Shown piece after piece: positions 10,654 to 19,708 of a stretch of 64,000 nt of DNA. The stretch lies in contig JASHQI010000282.1 in assembly GCA_030037645.1 (NCBI GenBank), forward strand, positions 1-64,000, read 5' to 3'. This DNA is from Xanthobacteraceae bacterium (lineage in GTDB: Bacteria; Pseudomonadota; Alphaproteobacteria; Rhizobiales; Xanthobacteraceae). The translations under genes were made by a program, and so were the position numbers. Each line of letters starts with the position of its first letter. Positions within the stretch are counted from its first letter, which is position 1. Below the pieces are notes generated by a model. That model made no database searches and was not told where the DNA came from. It was given only the letters and a program-made list of their open reading frames with translations.

Positions 10654-10944
10654 ATGCTGTTTATCTGCATGGTGAACTGGACTGATCAGGGAATTCGTGG
10701 CGTCAAGGACTCGCCCAAGCGCGCCAAAGCCGCCCGGGACCTGGCCAAGAAGGTCGGGGTCAATATGAAGGAGCTTTATCTGACATCGGGCGACTCCGAT
10801 CTTCTTGTGGTTCTGGAAGCGGCGAACGGAGACAGCATCGCCAAATTTGCAATGGCAATCGGCTCGCAAGGCAGTGTGCGCACGCGCACCTTCAGAGCCT
10901 GGACCGAGACCGAATATCAAAAGTTGATAGCCGAGCTGCCTTAA
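10654..10944 (+). CDS. GYD-domain protein
   Basis: A 96-residue protein of the small GYD family, a ferredoxin-like alpha/beta fold of unknown function found widely in proteobacteria. It starts at ATG 10654 behind a clear GGAGG. The sequence begins MLFICMVNWTDQGIR, then KRAKAARDLAKKVGV and TSGDSDLLVVLEA, and ends with a short helix; length and pattern match the family over its whole length. It has no signal peptide and is expected in the cytoplasm. A hairpin just downstream (10964-10993) probably ends its transcript before the Bug gene array. Confidence 0.85.
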   Translation: MLFICMVNWTDQGIRGVKDSPKRAKAARDLAKKVGVNMKELYLTSGDSDLLVVLEAANGDSIAKFAMAIGSQGSVRTRTFRAWTETEYQKLIAELP

Positions 10945-10963
10945 CGGCTCGATGCTGACGTGA

Positions 10964-10993
10964 AAGGGGCGCGCCGCAGAAAGCGCACCCCTT
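10964..10993 (+). terminator. Hairpin between GYD gene and Bug array
   Basis: AAGGGG-C-GCG pairs with CGC-A-CCCCTT across a short loop, giving a stem with one mismatch 20 nt after the GYD stop. There is no long T run, so it is only a possible terminator. It also argues against a translation start at 10960 for the next gene. Confidence 0.4.
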
Positions 10994-11046
10994 CGCCGAT
11001 GATTGCCGGGAAGCCCATCGCTGATGTTCAATCGGGAAAAGTCATC

Positions 11047-12033
11047 GTGACACTTCCGCGTCGGCGATTTCTGCACTTCGCGGCAACTGCCGCAGCGGCG
11101 GCCGTTGCCTCCGCACTGCCGCGCGTAGCATTCGCGCTCGATTATCCGACGCGGCCGGTGCGGATCATCGTCGGCTTTGCTCCTTCGGGTGCCGCCGATA
11201 TCCTGGCGCGTTTGATTGCGCAGTGGCTATCGCAGCGGCTTGGCCAGTCATTCGTCGTCGAAAATCGCCCCGGCGCCGCCATGAATATCGCGACCGAATA
11301 CGTCGCGCACGCAAACCCCGACGGCTACACGCTGCTCAATGTGACCACCATCAATGCCTGGAACGCCACGCTCTACAAGAATCTCGACTTCAATTTCATT
11401 CGTGACATCGCTCCAGTCGCCAGCATGAGTCGCGCCGGTGGCGTGATGGAAGTTCATCCCTCGGTGCCGGCCAAGACCGTTCCCGAGTTCATCGCCTATG
11501 CCAAGGCCAATCCGGGCAAGATCAATATGGGCACGGGCGGACCGGGTAGCGGTCCGCATCTCTATGGCGAGCTGTTCGAGATGATGACCGGTATCAAGCT
11601 GGTCGCGGTACATTATCACGGCACCGGGCCCGCATTGCCGGATCTGTTGAGCGGCCGGCTTCAGGTGATGTTCGATCTGGTCGCGTCTTCGATCGGCTAT
11701 ATCAAATCCGGCAAGCTGCGGCCGCTTGGCGTAACGACGGCCACGCGTTACGACGTGCTGCCTAATGTGCCGCCGATCAGTGAGTTTGTTCCGGGTTACG
11801 AGGCGAGTGGTTGGCAGGGCATTGGTGCGCCAGCAGGCACGCCCGTTGAAATCCTCGACAAACTGCACGGCGAAATCAACGCCGCGCTTGCCGATTCGGC
11901 ATTCAAGGCGCGGCTTGCCGATTTGGGCTCGCCGGCATTCGCAAGCTCGCGCGACGATTTCAAGAAGGTCATAGCGGCGGACACCGCAAAATGGGCCAAG
12001 GTGATCAAGTTCGCGAACATCAAAGTGGAGTGA
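11047..12033 (+). CDS. Bug-family (TctC-type) solute-binding protein, array member 1
   Basis: A periplasmic binding protein of about 328 residues from the Bug/TctC family, which captures small carboxylates for tripartite tricarboxylate transporters. The frame is open from 10960, but a GTG at 11047 (VTLPRRRFLHFA) behind GGGAAAAG gives the same N-terminal layout as its neighbours. The signal peptide carries an arginine pair or triplet before a hydrophobic stretch ending VAFA, consistent with Tat export. Family motifs follow: DYPTRPVRIIVGF, a glycine/serine ligand loop (PSGAADILARL), FVVENRPGA and DGYTLL. It is first of six tandem paralogues; no permease gene is near. Confidence 0.88.
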   Translation: MTLPRRRFLHFAATAAAAAVASALPRVAFALDYPTRPVRIIVGFAPSGAADILARLIAQWLSQRLGQSFVVENRPGAAMNIATEYVAHANPDGYTLLNVTTINAWNATLYKNLDFNFIRDIAPVASMSRAGGVMEVHPSVPAKTVPEFIAYAKANPGKINMGTGGPGSGPHLYGELFEMMTGIKLVAVHYHGTGPALPDLLSGRLQVMFDLVASSIGYIKSGKLRPLGVTTATRYDVLPNVPPISEFVPGYEASGWQGIGAPAGTPVEILDKLHGEINAALADSAFKARLADLGSPAFASSRDDFKKVIAADTAKWAKVIKFANIKVE

Positions 12034-12071
12034 TAGCAGCGAGGGTGGCGGTACTTTGTGAGGGGAGCGCA

Positions 12072-13049
12072 GTGGACTTTCCGCGCCGAAAATTCCTGCA
12101 ACTGACGGCCGGTGCTGTCGCGCTGCCGGCCAAATCGAGGTTGGCGTATGCGCAAGACTACCCGACGCGGCCGGTGCGGCTTGTCATCGGCTTTGCCGCC
12201 GGAGGAGCGCCTGACGTTGTCGCACGACTATTGGCCCAATGGCTGTCGCGTCGGCTCGGCCAATCGTTCGTGATCGAGAACCGGCCCGGCGCCGGCACCA
12301 ATATCGCGACCGAGACGGTCGTGCGCGCGCCTGCGGACGGCTACACGCTCCTTTTGGTCGCGTCGCCGAACATGATCAATGCGACGCTCTACACGCATCT
12401 CAACTTCAATTTCATGCGCGATATTACGCCCGTTGCGGCCATCAACAGCAACCCCTTTGTCATGGAAGTCAATCCATCATTCCCGGCCAAGACCATTCCG
12501 GAGTTCATTGCCTATGCCAAGGCCAATCCGGGCAAGATCAACATCACCTCGACCGGTACCGGGAACTTGACCAATTTCGCCGGCGAACTGTTCAAGATGA
12601 TGGCCGGTATCGACATGGTCCACGTGCCGGCTCCCAGCGAGATGCAGGCGCAAACCGATCTGTTGACCAGCCGCGTCCAGGTCATGTTCGACCCGCTGAT
12701 TTCGTCGCTCGGTTACATCAGGGCCGGCAAGCTGCGCGCCTTGGGCATTACGACAGGGACCCGATTGGCAATGTTGCCTGACGTTCCAGCCGTGGCGGAA
12801 ACCTTGCCGGGCTATGAGGTCAACGGTTGGCTGGGCATCGGAGTACCTAGAGGCACGCCCACCACGATCATCGACAAGCTCAATCAGGAGATCAATGCCG
12901 GGCTCGCAGATCCCGACATTAGGAAGCGACTTATCGGGCTCGGCGGCGTGCCGCGGTCAATGACGCCCGCGCAATTCGGCAACTTCATCGCCCAAGAAAC
13001 CGAGAAATGGGCGAAGGTGATAAAGTTTGCGGGCATCAAGGTGGATTGA
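12072..13049 (+). CDS. Bug-family (TctC-type) solute-binding protein, array member 2
   Basis: A 325-residue paralogue of the preceding gene, starting at a GTG (12072) with GAGGGG upstream; the frame is open further upstream (to 11991) but that would overlap the previous gene. The N-terminus VDFPRRKFLQLTAG is a Tat-like signal. The mature part begins QDYPTRPVRLVIGF, with ligand loop FAAGGAPDVVARL and NRPGAGTNIATE. The C-terminus EKWAKVIKFAGIKVD closely resembles members 1, 4 and 5. The gap to member 1 is 38 nt, so the two are probably cotranscribed. Confidence 0.88.
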   Translation: MDFPRRKFLQLTAGAVALPAKSRLAYAQDYPTRPVRLVIGFAAGGAPDVVARLLAQWLSRRLGQSFVIENRPGAGTNIATETVVRAPADGYTLLLVASPNMINATLYTHLNFNFMRDITPVAAINSNPFVMEVNPSFPAKTIPEFIAYAKANPGKINITSTGTGNLTNFAGELFKMMAGIDMVHVPAPSEMQAQTDLLTSRVQVMFDPLISSLGYIRAGKLRALGITTGTRLAMLPDVPAVAETLPGYEVNGWLGIGVPRGTPTTIIDKLNQEINAGLADPDIRKRLIGLGGVPRSMTPAQFGNFIAQETEKWAKVIKFAGIKVD

Positions 13050-13084
13050 GCCGGCGTCGCGAACGTCCGATTGGAGGAAACGCC

Positions 13085-14062
13085 ATGAAGCTTCGTCGTC
13101 GACAATTCCTGCATATTGTCGCGGGCGCCGCCACGCTGCCAGCTCTTTCGACGATCGCGTTGGCGCAAGCTTATCCAACGCGACCGGTGCGGTGGATCGT
13201 GCCCTATCCCGCTGGTGGAACAACCGATCTGGTCGCAAGGCTGATGGCGGATTGGCTGTCAAAGCGACTAGGCCAGCAGTTTGTCATCGAGAACAAGCCG
13301 GGCGGCGGCACCAATATCGGTGTCGAGGCGGTCGTCAATGCGCCAGCCGATGGTTATACGCTGTTGTTCACAGTGGCCACCAACGCGATCAATCCGTCGC
13401 TCTATAAATCGCTACCATTCGACTTTCAGCGCGACATTGCGCCTGTGTCCGGCCTCGCCGAGCTGCCGTTGGTGATGGAAGTGAACCCCGGCGTCCCCGC
13501 TAAGACCCTGGCCGAATTCATTGCTTACGCAAAAGCTAATCCTGGCAAGATTAATTTCGCCTCGTTTGGCGCGCGTACGATCAGCGATCTCGCAATCGAC
13601 TTGTTCGAGACATCGGTCGGCGTCGATGTCGTGCACGTGCCGTATCCGGGCGGAGCACCTATGGTGATCGATATTATCAGCGGTCGTGTGCAAGCCGGAA
13701 TCGACGCGTTGCCCAACTCGCTGCCCCATATCAGGGCCGGCACGATGCGGGCGCTGGCGATATTGTCGGCCACGCGAACTCCGGCATTGCCGGATGTGCC
13801 CACAGCCGGCGAAACGATCCCGGGATTCGCGGTGCAGCCATGGACCGGTGTCGGCGTTCCGCGTGGCACGCCGACCGCCATCATCGAGCGGCTCAACCGC
13901 GAGATCAACGCCGGGCTTGCGGACCCCGGCATCAAGGCAAGCCTTGCCAAGGTGGGCGGCACGCCGATTATTCGAACGCCTGAACAGATGCGCACCTTGA
14001 TCGCAAGCGGCATCGAGAAATGGGCAACGGTGGTCAAGCAGGCAGGTATCAAGCCCGAGTGA
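13085..14062 (+). CDS. Bug-family (TctC-type) solute-binding protein, array member 3
   Basis: A 325-residue paralogue with start ATG 13085 behind a strong GGAGG. The Tat-like signal is MKLRRRQFLHIVAG, and the mature part begins QAYPTRPVRWIVPYP with ligand loop AGGTTDLVARL. The pocket-facing part differs from members 1, 2, 4 and 5: a two-residue PY replaces the usual GF after the first strand, and the middle reads FGARTISDLAIDLFETSVGVD. It probably binds a different ligand. The C-terminus EKWATVVKQAGIKPE keeps the array pattern. Confidence 0.88.
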   Translation: MKLRRRQFLHIVAGAATLPALSTIALAQAYPTRPVRWIVPYPAGGTTDLVARLMADWLSKRLGQQFVIENKPGGGTNIGVEAVVNAPADGYTLLFTVATNAINPSLYKSLPFDFQRDIAPVSGLAELPLVMEVNPGVPAKTLAEFIAYAKANPGKINFASFGARTISDLAIDLFETSVGVDVVHVPYPGGAPMVIDIISGRVQAGIDALPNSLPHIRAGTMRALAILSATRTPALPDVPTAGETIPGFAVQPWTGVGVPRGTPTAIIERLNREINAGLADPGIKASLAKVGGTPIIRTPEQMRTLIASGIEKWATVVKQAGIKPE

Positions 14063-14090
14063 GACGGTGCGCTTTATTGGAGAGTTCAGC

Positions 14091-15068
14091 ATGACGCTTC
14101 CGCGCCGAAAATTTCTGAGTCTGGCAACGGCCACGGCTGCGCTGCCGGCCCTGTCGCGCATGGCCAGCGCACAAGCCTATCCGCCGCGGCCAGTGCGTTT
14201 GATCGTGACCGTTCCTGCCGGCGGCTCGCCCGACATCATCGGGCGCTTGATCGGCCAATGGTTGTCGGAGCGGCTCGGACAGCCGTTCATCGTGGAAAAT
14301 CGACCCGGCGCCAGCGCAAATATTGGCACCGAATTGGTCGCCAAGGCGCCGCCCGATGGCGGCACGATCTTGTTGGCGATGTCGGCCAACGCCATCAATG
14401 CATCGCTGTACCAACACCTGAATTTCAACTTCATCCGCGATATGGCGCCGGTGGCGAGCATTGCCACGATTCCCCTGGTCATGGAGGTCAATCCGGCGGT
14501 TCCAGCAAAGACGGTTCCCGAGTTCATCGCCTATGCCAAGGCACATCCGGGAAAGATCAACTTGGCGTCGGCGGGCAATGGCACCCCGCTCTATGTTGCA
14601 GGCGAGTTGTTCAAGATGATGACCGGCGTCGACATGATTGACGTTCCTTATCAAGGCGAAGCGGCGGCGCTGCCCGATCTGCTCAGCGGGCAGGACCAGG
14701 TCATGTTCGGGGTCATGCCGGCATCGCTTGGCTATATCAAATCAGGCAAGCTGCGCGCGCTGGCGGTGACCGCAGCCACGCGCCAGCAGGCATTGCCCGG
14801 CGTCCCGGCCATGGCAGAGTTCCTGCCGGGATACGAGGCGCTTGGTTGGTACGGGGTGGTCGTGCCCAAAGGCACGCCGTCGGACATTATCGCGACGCTC
14901 AATACACAAATTAATGCCGCTCTCGCCGACCCGACAATGAAAGCGCGCCTCGCCGCTCTTGGATGTAACGTGTTCGCGGGTACGCCCGCCGATTTCGGCA
15001 AATTCATCGCCAACGAAACCGAGAAGTGGGCAAAGGTGATCAAATTCGCCGGCGTCAAGGCGGACTGA
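14091..15068 (+). CDS. Bug-family (TctC-type) solute-binding protein, array member 4
   Basis: A 325-residue paralogue with ATG 14091 and GGAGAG upstream. The signal is MTLPRRKFLSLATATAA, followed by QAYPPRPVRLIVTVP and ligand loop AGGSPDIIGRL. The phrase YAKAHPGKINLASAGNGTPLYVAGELF marks the second lobe. It lies 28 nt after member 3. An ATG at 14067, in frame but inside the intergenic gap, was not chosen because it lacks the array-typical N-terminus. Confidence 0.88.
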   Translation: MTLPRRKFLSLATATAALPALSRMASAQAYPPRPVRLIVTVPAGGSPDIIGRLIGQWLSERLGQPFIVENRPGASANIGTELVAKAPPDGGTILLAMSANAINASLYQHLNFNFIRDMAPVASIATIPLVMEVNPAVPAKTVPEFIAYAKAHPGKINLASAGNGTPLYVAGELFKMMTGVDMIDVPYQGEAAALPDLLSGQDQVMFGVMPASLGYIKSGKLRALAVTAATRQQALPGVPAMAEFLPGYEALGWYGVVVPKGTPSDIIATLNTQINAALADPTMKARLAALGCNVFAGTPADFGKFIANETEKWAKVIKFAGVKAD

Positions 15069-15104
15069 TAGGCCACCGCGCCACTCGTGTCTTTGGAGAG
15101 GTCT

Positions 15105-16082
15105 ATGAAAATTGCCCGTCGCCGATTTCTGCAACTTGCAACGGGAGCAGGCGTGATCCCGGCGGTCACGGGGATCGCATTTGCGCTGGATTATCCGACG
15201 CGGCCGGTCAAGCTGGTCATTGGCTTTGCGCCCGGCGGTCCTGCCGACATCGTTGCGCGCCTGCTTGGGCAACGGCTATCGCAACAACTCGGGCAGCCGT
15301 TCGTGATTGAGAATCGTCCCGGCGCCGGCACCACGATCGCGACCGAGACAGTCGTGCGTTCGCCCCCTGACGGCTATACGCTGCTGTGGACGACATCGGC
15401 GGATGAGATCAATGCGACACTCTACACCGATTTGAGCTTCAATTTTATCCGCGATATTGCGCCGGTCGCCAGCATCGATCTGTTGCCTCTGGTTATGGAA
15501 GTGAATCCCGCATTCCCGGCAAAAACGGTTCCCGAATTCATCACCTACGCCAAGGCCAACCCGGGCAAGATCAATTTTGCCACGGGTGGGGTCGGGACGT
15601 CGCAACATGTCGCCGGCGAGCTTTTCGACCTCATGACAGGAATCAAAATGATCCACGTGCCTTATCGGGGCGCGGCGCTGGCGGTGACGGACGTGCTGAG
15701 CGGCCAGGTGCCGGTGACCTTCAGCCCGATTCCGTTGTCGGTTGCGTATATCAAGGCGGGCAAGTTGCGCGCGCTCGCGGTTACCAGCGCGAAGCGCTCA
15801 GCGGCGCTACCGGATGTCCCCACCATAGGTGAGTTCGTGTCAGGCTACGAAGCGATTGCCACTGACGGGCTCGCTGCACCCGCCAACACGCCGCCCGAAA
15901 TCATTAGGAAGCTCAACGAAGCGGTGAATGCAGCGCTTGCCGATCCGGAGATTAAGACGCGGTTGGAAAGCCTCGGCAGTGTGGTCAACCCGATGTCCAC
16001 TGCCGATTTTGCGAAATTCATCGCCGCTGAAACCGCGAAGTGGGCCAAGGTCGTGAAGTTTGCAAACGTCAAGGCCGAGTGA
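15105..16082 (+). CDS. Bug-family (TctC-type) solute-binding protein, array member 5
   Basis: A 325-residue paralogue with ATG 15105 behind GGAGAGG. The signal is MKIARRRFLQLATGAG; the mature part begins LDYPTRPVKLVIGF, with ligand loop PGGPADIVARL and NRPGAGTTIATE. It is most like members 1 and 2 in the GF after the first strand. Its second lobe reads FATGGVGTSQHVAGELFDL. It lies 36 nt after member 4. Confidence 0.88.
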   Translation: MKIARRRFLQLATGAGVIPAVTGIAFALDYPTRPVKLVIGFAPGGPADIVARLLGQRLSQQLGQPFVIENRPGAGTTIATETVVRSPPDGYTLLWTTSADEINATLYTDLSFNFIRDIAPVASIDLLPLVMEVNPAFPAKTVPEFITYAKANPGKINFATGGVGTSQHVAGELFDLMTGIKMIHVPYRGAALAVTDVLSGQVPVTFSPIPLSVAYIKAGKLRALAVTSAKRSAALPDVPTIGEFVSGYEAIATDGLAAPANTPPEIIRKLNEAVNAALADPEIKTRLESLGSVVNPMSTADFAKFIAAETAKWAKVVKFANVKAE

Positions 16083-16133
16083 CGGCAATTTCTTCCCGCT
16101 TTGTGCCGCGGGGGGACGGATGGAGAGATCGCG

Positions 16134-17117
16134 ATGAAACTTCCCCGTAGACATTTCCTGCATGTCGCAGCGGGATGTGCCCTATTGCCGAGCCTGCCGC
16201 GGCTGGCTCATGCTGAAAATTATCCGACTAGGCCGGTCCATATCATCGTCCCGGTCCCGCCTGGCGGCACCTTCGACATTGTCGGGCGCCTGATCGCCCA
16301 ATGGCTGTCGAAGCAACTGGGCCAACAGTTCGTCGTCGACAATCGCGCCGGCGCCGGCACCAAACTCGGAACCGACTTGGTCGCCCATGCACAACCGGAC
16401 GGATACACGCTTCTTCTCGCCGGGTCACCGGCCGCGATCAACGAGACGCTCTACCAGAATCTCGATTACGATTTCAGGCGCGACATTGCGGCGGTCGGCA
16501 GCATCGAAGCCATGCCGCTCATCATGACTGTTAATCCCACGTTGCCCGTCAAGACCGTTCCGCAATTCATCAGCTATGCGAAGGCCAATTCAGGCAAGAT
16601 CAACATGGGCTCGGGCGGTAGCGGTTCCACCGGCCATGTCGCGGGCGAGCTTTTCAACATGATGGCGGGCATCAAGCTTGCTCACGTGCCGTATCGCGGC
16701 GAGGCGCCGGCGCTGACCGACCTGCTTGGCGGTCAGGTGCAGATTGTCTTTGCCACCGCAGGCTCGGCTATCAGTTACGTGCGGGCCGGAACCTTGCGTG
16801 CGCTCGCCGTCACAAGCGGCAAGCGAATGGACATCCTGCCTGATGTGCCGACGGTCGCAGAGTTTTTGCCGAATTACGAAGCAACCGCGTGGGCCGGTAT
16901 CGCCGCGCCCGCCAAAACGCCGGTTGCAATCGTCGATGATCTCAATCGCGCAATCAACGCGGGGCTTGCCGATTCCCAATTCAAGTCGCGGCTCACCAAC
17001 CTCGGCGCCGTGGAGATGGCGGGCTCGCCCGCCGATTTCGGCAAGTTTGTCGCGAGCGAAATCGACAAGTGGGGTAAGGTTATCAAGTTCGCGAATATCA
17101 AGCCTGAGCGGGGATGA
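16134..17117 (+). CDS. Bug-family (TctC-type) solute-binding protein, array member 6
   Basis: A 327-residue paralogue with ATG 16134 behind GGAGAG. The signal is MKLPRRHFLHVAAG; the mature part begins ENYPTRPVHIIVPVP with ligand loop PGGTFDIVGRL, which resembles member 4. The C-terminus DKWGKVIKFANIKPE is two residues longer than in the other members. A hairpin followed by five T starts 19 nt downstream, so this is probably the last gene of the array transcript. Confidence 0.88.
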   Translation: MKLPRRHFLHVAAGCALLPSLPRLAHAENYPTRPVHIIVPVPPGGTFDIVGRLIAQWLSKQLGQQFVVDNRAGAGTKLGTDLVAHAQPDGYTLLLAGSPAAINETLYQNLDYDFRRDIAAVGSIEAMPLIMTVNPTLPVKTVPQFISYAKANSGKINMGSGGSGSTGHVAGELFNMMAGIKLAHVPYRGEAPALTDLLGGQVQIVFATAGSAISYVRAGTLRALAVTSGKRMDILPDVPTVAEFLPNYEATAWAGIAAPAKTPVAIVDDLNRAINAGLADSQFKSRLTNLGAVEMAGSPADFGKFVASEIDKWGKVIKFANIKPERG

Positions 17118-17135
17118 TTGTTTCCGAAAATAGTT

Positions 17136-17166
17136 GCCGCCGCGGATCGCGCCGGGGCGGCTTTTT
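17136..17166 (+). terminator. Rho-independent terminator of the Bug array
   Basis: GCCGCC (17136-17141) pairs with GGCGGC (17156-17161), with an inner GCG/CGC pair, followed directly by TTTTT (17162-17166). It lies 18 nt after the stop of array member 6. Confidence 0.65.
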
Positions 17167-17183
17167 CCGGCATTCGTCGCCTG

Positions 17184-17216
17184 GAGCCCGGTCTTGATGG
17201 AATCAAGACCGGGCTC
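17184..17216. terminator. Strong perfect hairpin between convergent genes
   Basis: A perfect 15-base stem (GAGCCCGGTCTTGAT and its complement) with a 3-base loop. It lies between the end of the Bug array and the convergent MFS gene and could act on either strand. Confidence 0.65.
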
Positions 17217-17231
17217 TAGCATTTTGATTGA

Positions 17232-17280
17232 GCATGATCATTTCCGAAAACCGGCTTCCACCTTTCGGCATCATGCTTTA
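17232..17280. repeat. Palindromic intergenic element (GAGCATGAT...ATCATGC type)
   Basis: Starts GAGCATGAT and ends ATCATGC, with TTTCCGAAAACCGG inside, giving an imperfect dyad of about 49 bases next to the stop codon of the MFS gene. I recall near-identical elements scattered in intergenic regions of Bradyrhizobium and relatives; this is memory, not a search result. Only one full copy is visible here, plus a partial TTTCCGAAAA near 17120. Confidence 0.5.
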
Positions 17281-18600
17281 GGCCGTCGCCTTTGCCACAG
17301 CCGGCGCCCTGGCAACGAGTTCGCTCAAGGGTCTGTAGCGGAACAGCAGGATCATAGTCGTACCGGCCACCAGCATGATGCAAACCGCAAGCACGAGTGG
17401 CGCCACGAAGGCCCCGGTCGCTTGTGCGATAACGCCGGTCAGGAACGGCGACAGTGTCGCCCCGATGATGCCGAAGAAGTTCATCAGACCGCTCAGCGTA
17501 CCGGTCTGATTCGGCGCGATGTCGGTGCAGATCGTCCAGAACGGAATGACATAGAACGACAAGCCTGCATTGGCGATGATGATCATGGTCACCGCCAGGG
17601 TGTTGGACTCCGTTGTAGCGGCGATGAGCGTGGTCACCGCATAGATCACGGCGCCGAGGGCGATGAAGATCTTGCGGTGGAAACCGCCTTTGGTCCAGCC
17701 GGCCGCAGCGAACCAGTCCATTCCCCATCCGGCAAAATTCACAGCAATGAAGGCGACCAGGAACGGCAGCGCGCTGAGAGCGCTGGCTTGGATAAGCGGT
17801 ATATGCCGGTAATGGCTCAGATATTGCGGCAGCCACGTCAGGAACAGGTACTGGCAGTAAGGCAGTGCAAAATAACCGATATAGAAGGGCCATAGCGGTG
17901 GACTGGTGAGCAAAAGCCAAGGCCGCACCGGCGCTTGCGCAGATCGCTCCTTGGCCTCGGCCGTTTCAGCGTGTGCGCCTTGCGGCACCGGATCGTCGAA
18001 GTTCCTGGCATAGCTCCACCATGCGGCGGCGCCGGCAAGACCGATCAGGCCGAAGATCACGAAGATGTAGGTCGGCGAGCCGGTGGCGCTCAGGATAATG
18101 CCGGCGAAAAACACGCCGGCGGCGGGTCCGAGCTGCGCGCCGGACTGCACGAAGGCGGAGAATCGGCCGCGCTTGGCAATCGAAGGGATCGCGCGTGCGA
18201 CGGCGGCGACGCTGGCCGGGATGTAGGGCCCCTCGAAGGCGCCGAGCAGCACACGGAACGTGGCGGTCAGCCAGAGCACCGTCGGGGCAATCGGTGTCAA
18301 CAAGACCCAAAGTGACCAGCCAGCCATGGCGCCGGCCAATGTGCGTCGCGCACCGGCCTTGTCGGCGATCCACCCTCCCACCGGCTGCAAGATCAGATAA
18401 CCCAGCGAGAAGGCGCTTAACATCGTGCCGATGATCGCTGGCTTCCAGCCGAACTCTTTCGCCCAGGCTGCGGCAGCAACGCTGAAATTGGTGCGGTCCG
18501 ACCATAGTAATATGCTGCCGACGAAGAACACGGTGGCGGTTACGGGCCAATTGATCGGCCGGCTTCCCTTGGAGGAACCAGGATCGGTGCTCCCCTGCAT
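17278..18600 (-). CDS. MFS permease, anion:cation symporter (ACS)-like
   Basis: A 440-residue, twelve-helix major facilitator protein. The segment SILLWSDRTNFSVAAAAWAKEFGW at helix 1 and the loop GGWIADKAGARR fit the ACS branch, which imports sugar acids, aromatic acids or tartrate by proton symport. Start: ATG 18600 (MQGSTDPGS) behind GGGAGA; the frame is open to 18651 but without a good ribosome-binding site. It follows the seventh Bug protein gene (18725-19708) on the same strand, so the two may share a regulon for one organic acid, although they belong to unrelated transport mechanisms. Confidence 0.87.
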   Translation of the reverse strand: MQGSTDPGSSKGSRPINWPVTATVFFVGSILLWSDRTNFSVAAAAWAKEFGWKPAIIGTMLSAFSLGYLILQPVGGWIADKAGARRTLAGAMAGWSLWVLLTPIAPTVLWLTATFRVLLGAFEGPYIPASVAAVARAIPSIAKRGRFSAFVQSGAQLGPAAGVFFAGIILSATGSPTYIFVIFGLIGLAGAAAWWSYARNFDDPVPQGAHAETAEAKERSAQAPVRPWLLLTSPPLWPFYIGYFALPYCQYLFLTWLPQYLSHYRHIPLIQASALSALPFLVAFIAVNFAGWGMDWFAAAGWTKGGFHRKIFIALGAVIYAVTTLIAATTESNTLAVTMIIIANAGLSFYVIPFWTICTDIAPNQTGTLSGLMNFFGIIGATLSPFLTGVIAQATGAFVAPLVLAVCIMLVAGTTMILLFRYRPLSELVARAPAVAKATA

Positions 18601-18724
18601 GGCGTTCTCCCGAGTTTTTGATTCAGTTGTATTTGTCTGGCCCGCAATCATGTCGTCGTGCGAGCCGCGTCCCTCAAGCCCGGAACGATTGCAGCATAGG
18701 TTGCAGCATCACTCAAGTGCTGCG

Positions 18725-19708
18725 TCACTGGGCCTTGATCCCGGCCGCCTTGAGGATCGGCCACCACTTGACGATCTCGGCTTGCTGTAAGGCAGCGAGC
18801 GCCTGCGGCGTTTGCTGGTCGCGTGGGGGGATTTCCATGCCGAGAGCAACCGCGCGGGCTTTGAACTTCGGGTCGGCCAGCGCTGCTACTACGGCGGCGT
18901 CGAGCTTGTCGATGATCGGCTGCGGCGTGCCGTGCGGTGCCCACAGCCCATTCCAGAGTGAAATGTAAACCCCGGGCGTGCCGGCCTCGTCGACGGTCGG
19001 GATGTCCGGTTGCTCAGTCATGCGGGTGTTGGCCGTGACCGCATAGGCCTTGACCTTGCCGGCTCGGATATGCGGCAGCGCATCGGTTGCCAGATCGAAC
19101 ATCATGTCGATACGGCCAGCGAGCAGATCGACCATTGCCGGAGCGTCGCCGCGGTAGGGCACGAGCTGGAAGCGTGTGCCGGTTTTATGCTGGAAGAAGA
19201 CGCTTGCGACATAAGTGGCGCTGCCAATGCCGGAGTTGCCGGACGTCGCCTTGTCCGGGTTTGCCTTCAGCCAAGCAATCAATTCTCTCAGATTATTTGC
19301 CGGCATGGTGCTGCGGGCGATGATCAGTACCGGCTGGGTCGCCACCACTGCTATCGGCGCAAAATCCTTGATGACGTTGTAGTCCAGCCGATAGGCGACG
19401 GCGTTGACGACGTGGGTCGTCCAGTTACCGAGGATGAGCGAGTAGCCATCCGGCGCGGCGCGTGCGACTGCGCCGGTGCCGATGCTGCCGGCGGCTCCGG
19501 TGATGTTCTCGACGACGACGTTCTGACCGAGCGTCCTACCCATCTGCTGCGCCAGCATGCGCGCCAACACATCGCCCGGTCCGCCAGCCGCGAACGGCAT
19601 GTCCATGGTGATCGGATGCGTTGGATAATCCTGTGCGGCCGTGGTGGCGACGCTTGCCGATGCCGAGAGGGCCGCGAGCGAGGCCAAGAGCGCTCTACGT
19701 GTTGGCAT
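18725..19708 (-). CDS. Bug-family (TctC-type) solute-binding protein, isolated seventh copy
   Basis: A 327-residue periplasmic binding protein with signal MPTRRALLASLAALSASASV and a mature start QDYPTHPITMDMPF. The ligand loop is AAGGPGDVLARM, followed by VVENITGAAGSIGT and DGYSLILGN. It is clearly more diverged than the six array members (for example NIT replaces NRP). The ribosome-binding site GGGGAG precedes the ATG. It is on the opposite strand to the array, upstream of an MFS permease. No TctA or TctB gene is visible. Confidence 0.88.
   Translation of the reverse strand: MPTRRALLASLAALSASASVATTAAQDYPTHPITMDMPFAAGGPGDVLARMLAQQMGRTLGQNVVVENITGAAGSIGTGAVARAAPDGYSLILGNWTTHVVNAVAYRLDYNVIKDFAPIAVVATQPVLIIARSTMPANNLRELIAWLKANPDKATSGNSGIGSATYVASVFFQHKTGTRFQLVPYRGDAPAMVDLLAGRIDMMFDLATDALPHIRAGKVKAYAVTANTRMTEQPDIPTVDEAGTPGVYISLWNGLWAPHGTPQPIIDKLDAAVVAALADPKFKARAVALGMEIPPRDQQTPQALAALQQAEIVKWWPILKAAGIKAQ

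Noticed and set aside
17134-17895. A 253-codon open frame on the plus strand
   Set aside because: It crosses two hairpins and a repeat, then runs antisense to the MFS gene; no protein-like pattern.
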